In this document: positions 25,072 to 33,609 of the stretch, one piece after another
Position numbering within the stretch: position 1 is the first letter of the stretch
Layout: each line of letters begins with the position of its first letter
Source: DATFRX01 sp035630615
GTDB lineage: Bacteria; Actinomycetota; Actinomycetes; Propionibacteriales; Nocardioidaceae
Assembly (NCBI GenBank): GCA_035630615.1
Contig: DASQKI010000097.1
Location: 1-57,659, forward strand
DNA length: 57,659 nucleotides
Direction of reading: 5' to 3'
Notes under the pieces: model-generated
Databases searched by the model: none
Told to the model about the DNA's origin: nothing
What the model saw: the letters and a program-made list of their open reading frames with translations, nothing else
Made by a program: the position numbers and the translations under genes

Positions 25072-26301
25072 ATGTCGGACGATGCCCCATCCCGAGGTAG
25101 AGCCAGGCTTCGCCGCGACGGTCAGCAGTGGGACTTCGATCGCGCCATCAAGGACAGTGGGCGGGTCTTCCACTTCCAGCATCCCGGCCGGGGAAAGCTG
25201 CCGCCGAGCGTCAAGATGCACGCGATGATCAGCAAGCACGTCGGCAAAAACGGCCAGCGGCTCGAGCGGATCGCCAAGGCCGAGGCCGACGCGGGCCACG
25301 ACCTCACCGCGGTCGAGTTCTACTTCGACGCCGCCGTCGCCTACGCCAACGCCCAACACACGGTCTTCGCCCTCAACGACGAGAAGAAGTATCTCCACGG
25401 CAGCCTGCTGCGGTGCTACGACGAGATCCGCCGACTGTCCCCGACCCGGATCGAACACCTCGACATCGCCTGGCGCGACACGGTCGTCTCCGGGACCCTG
25501 CATCTGGCGTCGGGTGACGAGCCGGCGCCGCTGATCTTCTTCATCCCTGGCTGCGACATGACGAAGGAGATGGTGCCGCACCCGCTCTACAACTTCGCGA
25601 CCCAGCGTGGCATGCACCTGTTCGTCTTCGACGGGCCCGGCCAGGGCGAGTCCAGCCTTCGGGGCATCAAGCTGACCCGCGACAACTACGAGGACGCCGC
25701 GAGCACGGCGCTGACCGAACTGATCGGGCGGCCGGAGGTCGACGGCGACCGGGTCGCCCTCTACTCGCTGAGCTTCGGGTCGTACTGGGGTGCCCGCTTC
25801 GCGGCGACCGACGACCGGCTCGCGGCCAACGCACTCGTGTGGGCTTCGATCTGCGACAAGTACCACCTGTTCGAGGAGGAGTCACCGCGCTACAAGCAGT
25901 TGTTCGCGTTCTTGACCGGGCTCGGCACGGAGGCCGAGCTCGACGACTTCATCGCCGACATGGGACTCGAAGCCGTACTGCCTCGGATCACCGCGCCCAC
26001 TCTGCTCACCGTCGGTGAGTACGACCCGCGCAGCCCGGTCGACGAGGTCTACGACCTGTTCGACCTGATCGAGGCACCGGCGCAGCTCTGGGTCTTCGCC
26101 GATCAGCATCACGGGGCGAACGTGCGTGGCACCGACGCCAACCAGTGGTACGCCGACCACCACTCGATGGTGGCCGACTGGCTCAAGGAACGCCTCGACG
26201 AGCGACCGATCGACTCCCCCGGCGAGACCGTCTACGTCGAGTCGACCAGTGCAGGCCCCAACGACCCGTCGGCCGCGCACCGGCGGCAGTGGTTCGGCTG
26301 A
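25072..26301 (+). CDS. Alpha/beta hydrolase, FrsA/pseudooxynicotine hydrolase-like
   Basis: 409 residues. A helical N-terminal cap of about 150 residues precedes an alpha/beta hydrolase core with nucleophile Ser234 (LYSLSFGSYWG), acid Asp318 (GEYDPRSPVDE) and base His346 or His347 (ADQHHGAN). The oxyanion region is FFIPGCDMTKE and the strand FVFDGPGQGES is typical. Architecture matches the esterase/C-C hydrolase group that includes 2,6-dihydropseudooxynicotine hydrolase. Clear GAAGGAG ribosome binding site. Convergent with the GntR regulator 15 bases on. Substrate unknown. Confidence 0.85.
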   Translation: MSDDAPSRGRARLRRDGQQWDFDRAIKDSGRVFHFQHPGRGKLPPSVKMHAMISKHVGKNGQRLERIAKAEADAGHDLTAVEFYFDAAVAYANAQHTVFALNDEKKYLHGSLLRCYDEIRRLSPTRIEHLDIAWRDTVVSGTLHLASGDEPAPLIFFIPGCDMTKEMVPHPLYNFATQRGMHLFVFDGPGQGESSLRGIKLTRDNYEDAASTALTELIGRPEVDGDRVALYSLSFGSYWGARFAATDDRLAANALVWASICDKYHLFEEESPRYKQLFAFLTGLGTEAELDDFIADMGLEAVLPRITAPTLLTVGEYDPRSPVDEVYDLFDLIEAPAQLWVFADQHHGANVRGTDANQWYADHHSMVADWLKERLDERPIDSPGETVYVESTSAGPNDPSAAHRRQWFG

Positions 26302-26316
26302 CGGTGACGCCGGGGG

Positions 26317-26976
26317 TCAGGAGCCGCGGGCCAACTCCGGCACGCCGGCCAGAGTCTTGTGGACGTGGTCGCGCATCCGCTTCTTCGCCGCTCGGACGTC
26401 GCGGGAGCGGACCGCGGCCAAGATCTCGCGGTGCTGGGCATTGGCCTCGGTGGTGTTGCGTGACCCCGCCACCAGGGACGCCAGCACATAGGCCGTGCCG
26501 CTGTCTTGCAGATTCTCGACGATGGAGGCCAGCCGAGGGGAGTTGGAGGCGACGTTGAATACCCGATGAAATGCCTTGTTGAGTTCGACCCAGGCGGCCG
26601 GATCCTTCTCCTTGTCGGCCTTCTTTTGAATGGCCTCGGCCTGCGCGATCTGCTCGTCGGTGATGTTAGCGACGGCGCGCCCCATCAACTCCGGCTCGAG
26701 GAGCTGGCGAAGCCAGTAGATCTCCTCGACCTCCTCCTTGCTCAGGCTGCGAACGATCGCTCCCCGGTGGGCGTCGAGGTCGATCAGGCCCTCGGCGGAG
26801 AGGTCGCGAAGCGCCTCACGAACCGGGGTCGTGCTCACTTCGAGCTGCTTGGCCAAGTCGGCCTGGACGAGCCTTTGTCCACCCGGGATCTGGCCCGTGA
26901 GGATTGCCCGCCGAAGCGTGTCTCTGACGAGTTCGTGCGCGGTGCGACGTTCGCCCGGGCTAATTGCCAGCGTCAT
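26317..26976 (-). CDS. GntR family regulator, FadR/FCD subfamily (copy 1)
   Basis: 219 residues. Winged HTH at about 10-75 (LVQADLAKQLEVSTTPVREALRDL) and an FCD ligand domain whose metal-binding His are visible in NKAFHRVF, NAQHREIL and RDHVHKTL. The start was set by alignment with the close paralogue at 43.2 kb; a GTG 18 bases upstream is the alternative. FCD regulators usually respond to small carboxylic acids and release operators when they bind. Its HTH is almost identical to that of the paralogue, so both may recognise the same sites. It lies downstream of the SDR gene but has its own A+T-rich promoter in the 90-base gap. Confidence 0.92.
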   Translation of the reverse strand: MTLAISPGERRTAHELVRDTLRRAILTGQIPGGQRLVQADLAKQLEVSTTPVREALRDLSAEGLIDLDAHRGAIVRSLSKEEVEEIYWLRQLLEPELMGRAVANITDEQIAQAEAIQKKADKEKDPAAWVELNKAFHRVFNVASNSPRLASIVENLQDSGTAYVLASLVAGSRNTTEANAQHREILAAVRSRDVRAAKKRMRDHVHKTLAGVPELARGS

Positions 26977-27065
26977 CCCCAGTTCCCATCCCACATCGGT
27001 TAAGGCATATCAACTTTGCACTATATCTGACATCGCCTGCGAATCCGGTCCGCCCTCGCCCTCGC

Positions 27066-27833
27066 CTAGCGAGAAAATCGCCAGCCGCCGTCTACGTAAA
27101 GCGTATGCCCTGTGACGAAATCGGACTCGGTTCCGGCCAGAAAGAGTACGGCTCCCACGACGTCGGCGGGCTCGGCGAGCCGGCCCATCGGAATCCGCTC
27201 CCGTAGCGACCCCTCGAGTTGCGGCTGTGAGGCGAACCGAGCCAGGCGCGACGGCGTCCGGGTCGCCGTGGGAGCGACCGCGTTGACCCGGATGCCGAGC
27301 TCGGCCCACTCGACGGCGAGCGCCGCCGTCAGGTGACTGAGCCCAGCCTTGGCCGCGCAGTAAGCACTTCGTCCCGGCGCAACCGTTGCGGCCCAGGTCG
27401 AACTCAGGTTGACGATCTTGCCGTAGCCCTCGGCCGCCATGGACGGCGCGAATGCGCGCGCGGTCAGAAACGGCCCGCGCAGGTGCACGTCTTGGATCGC
27501 GTCCCACTCCTCGACGGTGAGGTCGAGCGCCGACTTCGACGACGTCGTGCCCGCGCTGTTGACGAGCACTCGCGGCGCACCGTGCCGGTCGATTACGGCC
27601 TCGCGCAGGCTCTCGATGCTGTCGGGCGATCGCACGTCGACGGTGACGGTGTCGACCGAGGCAGCACCGGCACTCGCACAGCGCTGCGCGACCGCGTCGA
27701 GCCGATCGGCCGACCTCGAGGCCAGAACCACCCGCGCCCGCTTTGCGGCCAGTGCCTCGGCGACCGCCGCCCCGATGCCCTGGCTGGCTCCCACGATGAC
27801 CACCGACGCGCCGGCCAGGTCGGGCGGTGTCAT
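27066..27833 (-). CDS. Short-chain dehydrogenase/reductase
   Basis: 255 residues, classical SDR: cofactor motif GASQGIG, NSAGT, catalytic Ser in VNLSSTW, the YxxxK motif as AYCAAK, and the C-terminal VTGHTLYVDGG. The residue following strand 2 (ASRSADR) suggests NADP preference, by inference. The ATG overlaps the TGA of the upstream MFS gene by four bases, so the two are translationally coupled. Likely acts on the compound carried by that transporter. Confidence 0.9.
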   Translation of the reverse strand: MTPPDLAGASVVIVGASQGIGAAVAEALAAKRARVVLASRSADRLDAVAQRCASAGAASVDTVTVDVRSPDSIESLREAVIDRHGAPRVLVNSAGTTSSKSALDLTVEEWDAIQDVHLRGPFLTARAFAPSMAAEGYGKIVNLSSTWAATVAPGRSAYCAAKAGLSHLTAALAVEWAELGIRVNAVAPTATRTPSRLARFASQPQLEGSLRERIPMGRLAEPADVVGAVLFLAGTESDFVTGHTLYVDGGWRFSR

Positions 27834-29107
27834 GCGCCGGCCCCACCGGATCGCGCCTGCGCCCGGCCGGTGAACCACAGGCCGGCGCCGGCCACGACCA
27901 ACAGCGCGGCGACCACGCCCCATCCCCAGGCGGCGCCCGCCCACACCAGCAGGGCCCCGAGCACCGGTGGGCCGACAATGTTGCCGAACCGCATGAGAGT
28001 GAGGCCGGTGGCGATGTTCGCGTTCATCTGGCGCGGCGACCCAGCCTCGGCGCAGGCGACCATCATCACGCCGTTCCATCCGATGACGACGAAGGATCCG
28101 AGGAGGATGAAGCCGACGAGGAGCGTGGTGTCCAGGTCGCTCGGCAACAAACCAAAGACCACGAGCACAAGGCTCGATCCGATGGCGGCGAGCACCAGGA
28201 CGGGGATGCGCGGCGGACCACGCCAGTCGCTGTAGAGCCCGATCACCGGACGGGCGCTCAGTCCGACCAGCTGCGAAAAGAAGAAGACCGTCGCCGCCGC
28301 CTCGAAATCCATGTCGAATCGGTCGGTCAGCTCGATCGCGAGGTAGGTGACGAACGCCCACTGCGCCGTGCTCAGCCCGATGCAGAAGCCGCCGATCCGG
28401 GCCGCGATCACGGGCCGGTATCGCGTACATACCCGAGGCTCCACCTCGGCGGGCGCACTCGGCAGGAGCATCGCCGCGAGGACCGCCAGGACGGCGAAGG
28501 CCGCCGCCTCGACGTAGAAGATGCCCTGCCAGCCCCACCAGGAGAACAACGCCACCAATATGCCGGCGACCAGGCCGCCGGCCGGAAGCCCGAGTTGGTT
28601 CAGGCTGCTCCAGAGTGCCCGGCGGCGATGCGGCGCGCTCTCGATCACGAGCCCACCGGCGCTCACCGTATTGACTCCCCAGGCGACGCCGAACACGCTC
28701 ACCGAAGCCACCGCCGCGACCATGCCCCACCGGGGAGTGAACGCCGCTACCCCGGCGAGGCTCAGTGCCGAGAAGACAGCGCTCAAGGCGATGACTCGGC
28801 CGGCACCCAGCGCCTTGGTGACCCGGGTCGCGGCCGCGAGACCCGGGACGCCGCCGACGTTGGCCGCACCGACCAGCAGGCCGATGTCGGTCGTCGTCAG
28901 GCTGGTCTCGGCCACCAAGGTCGGTGCGAGGACGGCGAATGACGCGACTCCGGTCGCATTGCTCACCTGGACCGCGGTGCCGACGACGAGGACGACCATC
29001 GACTTCGTACGCTCCGAAGCGTCGGCGCCTTCGGGGCGGGCACCTCGGCGGGGGCTCAAGGCGAGCGGCGTTCGGTCATGCGATGCCCACGATCGGCTGG
29101 GTGCCAC
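27830..29107 (-). CDS. Major facilitator superfamily transporter
   Basis: Up to 425 residues, with about twelve hydrophobic segments starting at MVVLVVGTAVQV. No good ribosome binding site marks the start: the GTG at 29107 overlaps the upstream M24 gene by 32 bases, while a TTG at 29059 or ATG at 28999 are alternatives, the last beginning right at the first helix. Loop 2-3 carries TRVTKALGAGRV in place of the canonical GxxxDRxGRR motif. Compatible with organic-acid or drug carriers. Coupled to the SDR gene. Confidence 0.8.
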   Translation of the reverse strand: MAPSRSWASHDRTPLALSPRRGARPEGADASERTKSMVVLVVGTAVQVSNATGVASFAVLAPTLVAETSLTTTDIGLLVGAANVGGVPGLAAATRVTKALGAGRVIALSAVFSALSLAGVAAFTPRWGMVAAVASVSVFGVAWGVNTVSAGGLVIESAPHRRRALWSSLNQLGLPAGGLVAGILVALFSWWGWQGIFYVEAAAFAVLAVLAAMLLPSAPAEVEPRVCTRYRPVIAARIGGFCIGLSTAQWAFVTYLAIELTDRFDMDFEAAATVFFFSQLVGLSARPVIGLYSDWRGPPRIPVLVLAAIGSSLVLVVFGLLPSDLDTTLLVGFILLGSFVVIGWNGVMMVACAEAGSPRQMNANIATGLTLMRFGNIVGPPVLGALLVWAGAAWGWGVVAALLVVAGAGLWFTGRAQARSGGAGA

Positions 29108-30314
29108 GAGTACGGCCGGTCGACACGTCGAGCGGGTGCACGTCGATCACCAGTCGCTCGTCGAACGGGTACGTCGTGTAGATCTCGACACCATCGGCCG
29201 TCACGATGTGGTCGTTCTCGAGCCGGACGCCACCCACGTCGGGCGAGCCGAAGTAGGGCTCGAGATTGAAGACCATGCCCTCCTTCAGCGTGACCGGCGC
29301 CTCCTTCGAGGCCGGGCTGAAGAACGGCGGCTCCCACGGGTTGGTCCCGGCGCCGTGGCCGAGGTTGTCCAAGACGTACGGGTCGGCCGCGGCGAAGACG
29401 TCGGCGTTGGTCGCCCCCGGTCGGGTCGCGGCGGCCGCGTCAAACAGGGCGTCGTAGACCTTTTGGTGGACCTCCCGCTGCTCCTGCGTGGGCTTGACGT
29501 TGCCGCAGACGTAGACCCGCGTCAGGTCGCCGTAGTAGCCGTTGAAGCAGGCGCCGATGTCGATGATGACGAGATCGCCGTTGCGCATGATCCGGTCGGA
29601 GGTGAACCGCCGATAGGGCGCGGTGTACGGACCGGACGAGACGATGTTTTGGCACTGCGACCACTCGCTGCCGAGCGAGGTCATGGTCTGCCAGGCGACC
29701 GCGAGGACCTCACACTCCTTGACACCCGGCTTCATGAAACGCAGCGCGGCGTCGAACGCGGCCTCGGTGATGACGTTGGCGATCCGCAGGCACTCCTTCT
29801 CGTCCTCGGTCTTGATCTCCTTGGCTCGCATGAGGACGCTGTCGTAGCCGTCGACAAACTCCGTATTAGGGAACGCCTCCCGCAACTCCTTCTCGAGGGT
29901 CGGGCTCCAGAGGTCGACGCCGACGACTTTGCCGGCGAGCGATCCGACCTGCGCCTCGACCTGGGCGGCCCAGCGCTTCATGCCGATCGGTTCGCGGAAG
30001 TTGGCTCGCGGCTGGAGCTGGTCGTCGCTCATCCAGGTCATGCGCTCGCGGCAATGGACGTAGTCCATCGTCCACAGGATCGGCTCGCTTTCCTTGGCGA
30101 GTACGACGACTGCGTTGCCGAGGATGAACGCCGGACCGAGGTGGTGACGGTAACCGGTGAGATAACGGCAGTCCTCGGGTCGAAACACGAAGAGGAGGTC
30201 GAGCTCGGAGGCCGCGAGGGCGTCCTTGCCGCGCTGCAGCCGGGCCTGGAGCATCCGACCGGGATCGAAGCGTGCCTCCCAGTCGACCGGCATCACTCCT
30301 CTGTCCGTCGTCAC
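29076..30314 (-). CDS. M24 family metallopeptidase-like enzyme
   Basis: 412 residues from a GTG with an excellent AAGGAGG six bases upstream; a longer open frame would pass through the promoter site. All five metal ligands are present: both Asp in IDIGACFNGYYGD, His in LGHGAG, Glu in NLEPYF and Glu in VRLENDH. Third M24-fold protein of the window, closer to the 13.5 kb copy than to the Cys-substituted one at 14.8 kb. First gene of an apparent M24-MFS-SDR operon, suggesting hydrolysis of an amide- or proline-like substrate that the MFS protein transports. Confidence 0.87.
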   Translation of the reverse strand: MTTDRGVMPVDWEARFDPGRMLQARLQRGKDALAASELDLLFVFRPEDCRYLTGYRHHLGPAFILGNAVVVLAKESEPILWTMDYVHCRERMTWMSDDQLQPRANFREPIGMKRWAAQVEAQVGSLAGKVVGVDLWSPTLEKELREAFPNTEFVDGYDSVLMRAKEIKTEDEKECLRIANVITEAAFDAALRFMKPGVKECEVLAVAWQTMTSLGSEWSQCQNIVSSGPYTAPYRRFTSDRIMRNGDLVIIDIGACFNGYYGDLTRVYVCGNVKPTQEQREVHQKVYDALFDAAAATRPGATNADVFAAADPYVLDNLGHGAGTNPWEPPFFSPASKEAPVTLKEGMVFNLEPYFGSPDVGGVRLENDHIVTADGVEIYTTYPFDERLVIDVHPLDVSTGRTRGTQPIVGIA

Positions 30315-30348
30315 GCAGGCCTCCTTGACGCGCGAGCACCGCCGGGCG

Positions 30349-30360
30349 ATCACACATGAA
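30349..30360 (-). promoter_or_regulatory. TTCATGTGTGAT promoter/operator site
   Basis: Exact match to WTYATGYRTGAT on the minus strand, 34 bases before the GTG of the M24 gene and pointing at it. It lies in the gap between the MFS gene at 30.4 kb and the M24 operon, so the latter has its own promoter. Confidence 0.6.
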
Positions 30361-30380
30361 GCACTTTACAGCATATTTGA

Positions 30381-31592
30381 TTAGCGACCGTCTGCTCGGC
30401 GTACGACCACTCCCGTGGCCAGGACCGCCGAACCGACGACACCCAGCACGCCGGCCGTGCCCGCGAACCCCGCCATCAGGCCAGCCGCCGCGGGCACCGT
30501 CACCTGTCCCAGCCGATTGGCCGAGATCCGCACCGACAGCGCCCGCCCGCGGGCCCGCGGTGTCGTCTCGGTCGCTACCCAGGCCATCGTGAGTGGCTGG
30601 CACAGACCCAAGGCGAGGCCGGCGACCACCATCGCGACCATGGCGGCCGGCAGCGATCCCGCCAGCGGCAGCGCGACGACCGCAAGGCCGGAGATCAACA
30701 CGGCCAAGAAGAGCAGCCGGATCCGGCCGACTCGCGCCACCATCCAGCCGATACCGATCCGCGACACCGTCGACGCCGCCGCCCGCGCGACCAGCAGTGC
30801 CGACACGGCGCCCACCGACCAGCCTCGCTCCTCGCCGAGCGCCGGGAGGTAGACGGTCAGGATGTCGACGGTGGCGATCACGATGAAGCTCACCAGCAGC
30901 GAGCCGGTCAGGCCGGGCGTCGACAGGACCGACCGAATCGCGGCGACGGGCTTGGCGTCGGCGTCACCCTCGGCGTCGCCCTCGACTCGACGCGGCCGGC
31001 CGACGCCGCTCGGGATCGCGACGGCCAACGGCACGCACAAAACCGCGATGCCGCCGCCGACCAGCAAGGCCGCTCGCGTTCCGTCGACCCCACCGACTCC
31101 ACCGGCGACCAGACCCCCGATCAGCGGGCCCAGCATCTGGCCGATCGACGCGACGAAGGTGTAGTAGCCGAACCACCGGTCGATCGTGTCGTCGTCGCTC
31201 TCGTTGGCGACCGTGGTCTGGGTTGCCACCATCATCAGCAAGTGGGCAAGACCGCAGAGAGCGAACATCGCCATGATGCCTGCCATCCGGTCGAGCAGAC
31301 CGAGCCCGAGGCCCGAAACCGCAAGCATGACGGCGCCGACGATCTGGAACCGGCGAGGACCGTACTGGTCGACCCACCGACCGATCGTGATGCCGACGAC
31401 CAGCGGCACCACGGCGAACATCGCGGAGACGACGCCGAGGTAACTCGCCGAGACCCCGAGCTCGAGGACGCGGTAGGACACCATCGGCCGCGCCACTCCC
31501 ACCGATGTGTGCACCAGCAAGGAGACCGCGAGGAGCCAGATGAACCACGAATTCGGTCGCGGCTTCCCGACGCGGCCGCGACCCGTCGTCAT
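30381..31592 (-). CDS. Major facilitator superfamily transporter
   Basis: 403 residues from the ATG with GGAG ten bases upstream. Twelve hydrophobic segments; loop 2-3 holds GRWVDQYGPRRF, a good match to the MFS signature GxxxDRxGRR, and the central loop is acidic (EGDAEGDADAKP). It looks like a proton-driven carrier for a small solute. Divergent from the cyclase-CitE-CaiB-MFS operon, with the promoter motif between. Confidence 0.87.
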   Translation of the reverse strand: MTTGRGRVGKPRPNSWFIWLLAVSLLVHTSVGVARPMVSYRVLELGVSASYLGVVSAMFAVVPLVVGITIGRWVDQYGPRRFQIVGAVMLAVSGLGLGLLDRMAGIMAMFALCGLAHLLMMVATQTTVANESDDDTIDRWFGYYTFVASIGQMLGPLIGGLVAGGVGGVDGTRAALLVGGGIAVLCVPLAVAIPSGVGRPRRVEGDAEGDADAKPVAAIRSVLSTPGLTGSLLVSFIVIATVDILTVYLPALGEERGWSVGAVSALLVARAAASTVSRIGIGWMVARVGRIRLLFLAVLISGLAVVALPLAGSLPAAMVAMVVAGLALGLCQPLTMAWVATETTPRARGRALSVRISANRLGQVTVPAAAGLMAGFAGTAGVLGVVGSAVLATGVVVRRADGR

Positions 31593-31630
31593 CAGCCCCG
31601 ATCTCCGTCGGCATACAATCAATATCGAAC

Positions 31631-31642
31631 ATCATGTATGAT
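31631..31642 (+). promoter_or_regulatory. ATCATGTATGAT promoter/operator site (perfect dyad)
   Basis: Perfect inverted repeat ATCAT-GT-ATGAT, identical to the site at 37147. TATGAT within it is a good -10 hexamer toward the cyclase operon, which would leave a leader of roughly 100 bases. Confidence 0.65.
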
Positions 31643-31745
31643 ACCTAACCGGCACACGGTATGGCTAGGCACTCCTTCAACCCAGGAGCGGCATCGGCCA
31701 GGTTCATGCTGACGGCCAGCCGTGTTTGACAGTCGTGGAGATCAC

Positions 31746-32714
31746 GTGGGCGAACCGAGCATCGAAACCGTCCGGGAAATGTGCACGACCTACTCCAACT
31801 GGGGGCGGTGGGGCGACGACGACCAGCGGGGCACTCTCAATCTCATTACGCCGGAGTGCGTGATCCGCGCTGCCGGGCTGGTCCGCAAGGGCCGACCGAT
31901 CTCGCTCGCCCTGCCCTACGACGAGGCGGGCCCGCAAAACGGCGCGTTCAACCGCTTCAACCCGATCCATCTGATGGTGCGCGACGGCGCCGACGCCGTG
32001 GCAGGCACCTCGGTTCGCGACTTCTACGGCGGCGTCGACCGGCACTTCCGGGGCACCGACGACGTCGTGATGATGCCGCTGCAGTGCGGGACGCAGTGGG
32101 ACGCGCTCGGCCATGTCGTCTTCGAGGGCAAGATCTACAACGGGTACGACGCCGCGCAGGTGAGCAGTTGGGGCGCCCTGAAGAACGACGTAAGCAACGG
32201 CGCCGACAGCATGGTCGGCCGCGGCGTACTCCTCGATCTGCCTCGACACCTCGGGCTCCCCTGGCTCGAGCCCGGCACCGTCATCGGCGCCGACGATCTC
32301 GACCGAGCGGCCCAGGCCGCCGCGGTCTCGGTCGGAGCGGGCGACATCCTCCTGGTGCGGACCGGTGCGATCGCGCAGGCGCGGGACGCCGGAGCGTGGG
32401 GCGACTACGCCGGCGGCCCGGCACCTGGCCTCGGGCTCTCGGCGGTCGACTGGCTCGCGACTCACGGGGTCGCCGCGGTGGCGACCGACACCTGGGGCAT
32501 GGAGGTGCGGCCCAACGAGACTCCCGACGTCATGCAGCCACTCCACATCGTCCTGATCGTCCACATGGGGATGTGGATCGGTGAGATCTTCGATCTGGAG
32601 GCGCTGGCGTCCGATTGCGCCGAGGATGGTGCGTACGAGTTTTGCTTCTGTGGTCCGCCGCTACCGTTCACTCGCGCCGTCGGATCGCCGCTCAACCCGA
32701 TGGCCATCAAGTAG
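31746..32714 (+). CDS. Cyclase/kynurenine formamidase-like metal hydrolase
   Basis: 322 residues from a GTG with GGAG five bases upstream. It belongs to the cyclase family: the metal-binding HxGTHxDxPxH signature appears as CGTQWDALGHV, the variant found in larger members, and GTLNLITPE and DILLVRTG are further family blocks. Known members hydrolyse N-formylkynurenine, isatin or cyclic amides and lactones. First gene of a four-gene operon ending in a transporter; ring opening would give a carboxylate for the CoA transferase downstream. Confidence 0.87.
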   Translation: MGEPSIETVREMCTTYSNWGRWGDDDQRGTLNLITPECVIRAAGLVRKGRPISLALPYDEAGPQNGAFNRFNPIHLMVRDGADAVAGTSVRDFYGGVDRHFRGTDDVVMMPLQCGTQWDALGHVVFEGKIYNGYDAAQVSSWGALKNDVSNGADSMVGRGVLLDLPRHLGLPWLEPGTVIGADDLDRAAQAAAVSVGAGDILLVRTGAIAQARDAGAWGDYAGGPAPGLGLSAVDWLATHGVAAVATDTWGMEVRPNETPDVMQPLHIVLIVHMGMWIGEIFDLEALASDCAEDGAYEFCFCGPPLPFTRAVGSPLNPMAIK

Positions 32715-32727
32715 GCGAGGTGACGAC

Positions 32728-33609
32728 GTGCAGGCGCTGCGCTCGATGCTCTTCACACCCGGCAATCGGGCGGACCTGATCGAGAAGGCGGTCCGATCCG
32801 GGACCGACGCGGTCATCGTGGACCTCGAAGACGCCGTGCCCCTCGACTCCAAGGTCGCCGCGCGAGAAGGGCTCGGGGACCTCCCGGACTCCGACGTCCC
32901 GATCTACGTGCGGACCAACGGCGCCGAGACCGACCTGCTGTGGGGCGACGTCGTCGCGGCCGGGCAGGCCGATATCGCCGGCATCGTGCTGCCGAAGGCC
33001 GACGACGCCGACCTGCTGCGCCGGATGTCCGGTGCACTCACCGCACTCGAGCTGACCAGCGGCCGCGAGCCGGGCGGCATCGAGATCGTGCCGCTGATCG
33101 AGAGCGCCCGAGGAGTACGCGACGCCGATGCGTTGCTGTCCGCCGACCCCCGGGTGGCCTCGGTCCTGTTCGGGTCGGGCGAGCAGGGCGACCTGGTGGC
33201 CGACCTCGGCTGCGAGTGGACTCCGGACGGCACCGGACTCCTTTATGCGCGGTCGCAGGTGATCGTGGCCGCCAGAGCCGCGGGCATCGACCAGCCGATG
33301 GACGCGGTCTTCATGAACTTCCGCGACAACGACGCCCTCGGGATCGAGTGCGAGCTGGCCAAGCGAGTCGGCTACGTCGGCAAGGTCGCCATCCACCCGG
33401 GTCAGCTGCCGGTGATCCACGAGGTCTTCACGCCGACGCCAGAGGAGGTCGCCCACCACCGCAAGATCGTCGAGGCGTTCGACGCCGCCGTGGCCGACGG
33501 GGCGGCGTCGATCAGCGTCGACGGCCGGATGGTCGACTACGCGGTCGCGCGCGTGGCACGGCTGATCCTGGCGCGGGCGGCCGCCGCCGGGGCTGGCGGC
33601 GAGCGATGA
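32728..33609 (+). CDS. CitE/HpcH family acyl-CoA lyase-like protein
   Basis: 293 residues; GTG start with a GCGAGGTG ribosome binding site. Marks: SMLFTPGNRADLIEKA, VIVDLEDAV, IVLPKAD, PLIESARGV with the metal Glu, FGSGEQGDLVADL and VAIHPGQLPVI. Clearly paralogous to the 17.7 kb gene. Overlaps the CoA-transferase gene by four bases, a pairing expected for citramalyl-CoA or malyl-CoA type pathways in which the CoA ester is made by a family III transferase and cleaved by the lyase. Confidence 0.9.
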   Translation: MQALRSMLFTPGNRADLIEKAVRSGTDAVIVDLEDAVPLDSKVAAREGLGDLPDSDVPIYVRTNGAETDLLWGDVVAAGQADIAGIVLPKADDADLLRRMSGALTALELTSGREPGGIEIVPLIESARGVRDADALLSADPRVASVLFGSGEQGDLVADLGCEWTPDGTGLLYARSQVIVAARAAGIDQPMDAVFMNFRDNDALGIECELAKRVGYVGKVAIHPGQLPVIHEVFTPTPEEVAHHRKIVEAFDAAVADGAASISVDGRMVDYAVARVARLILARAAAAGAGGER

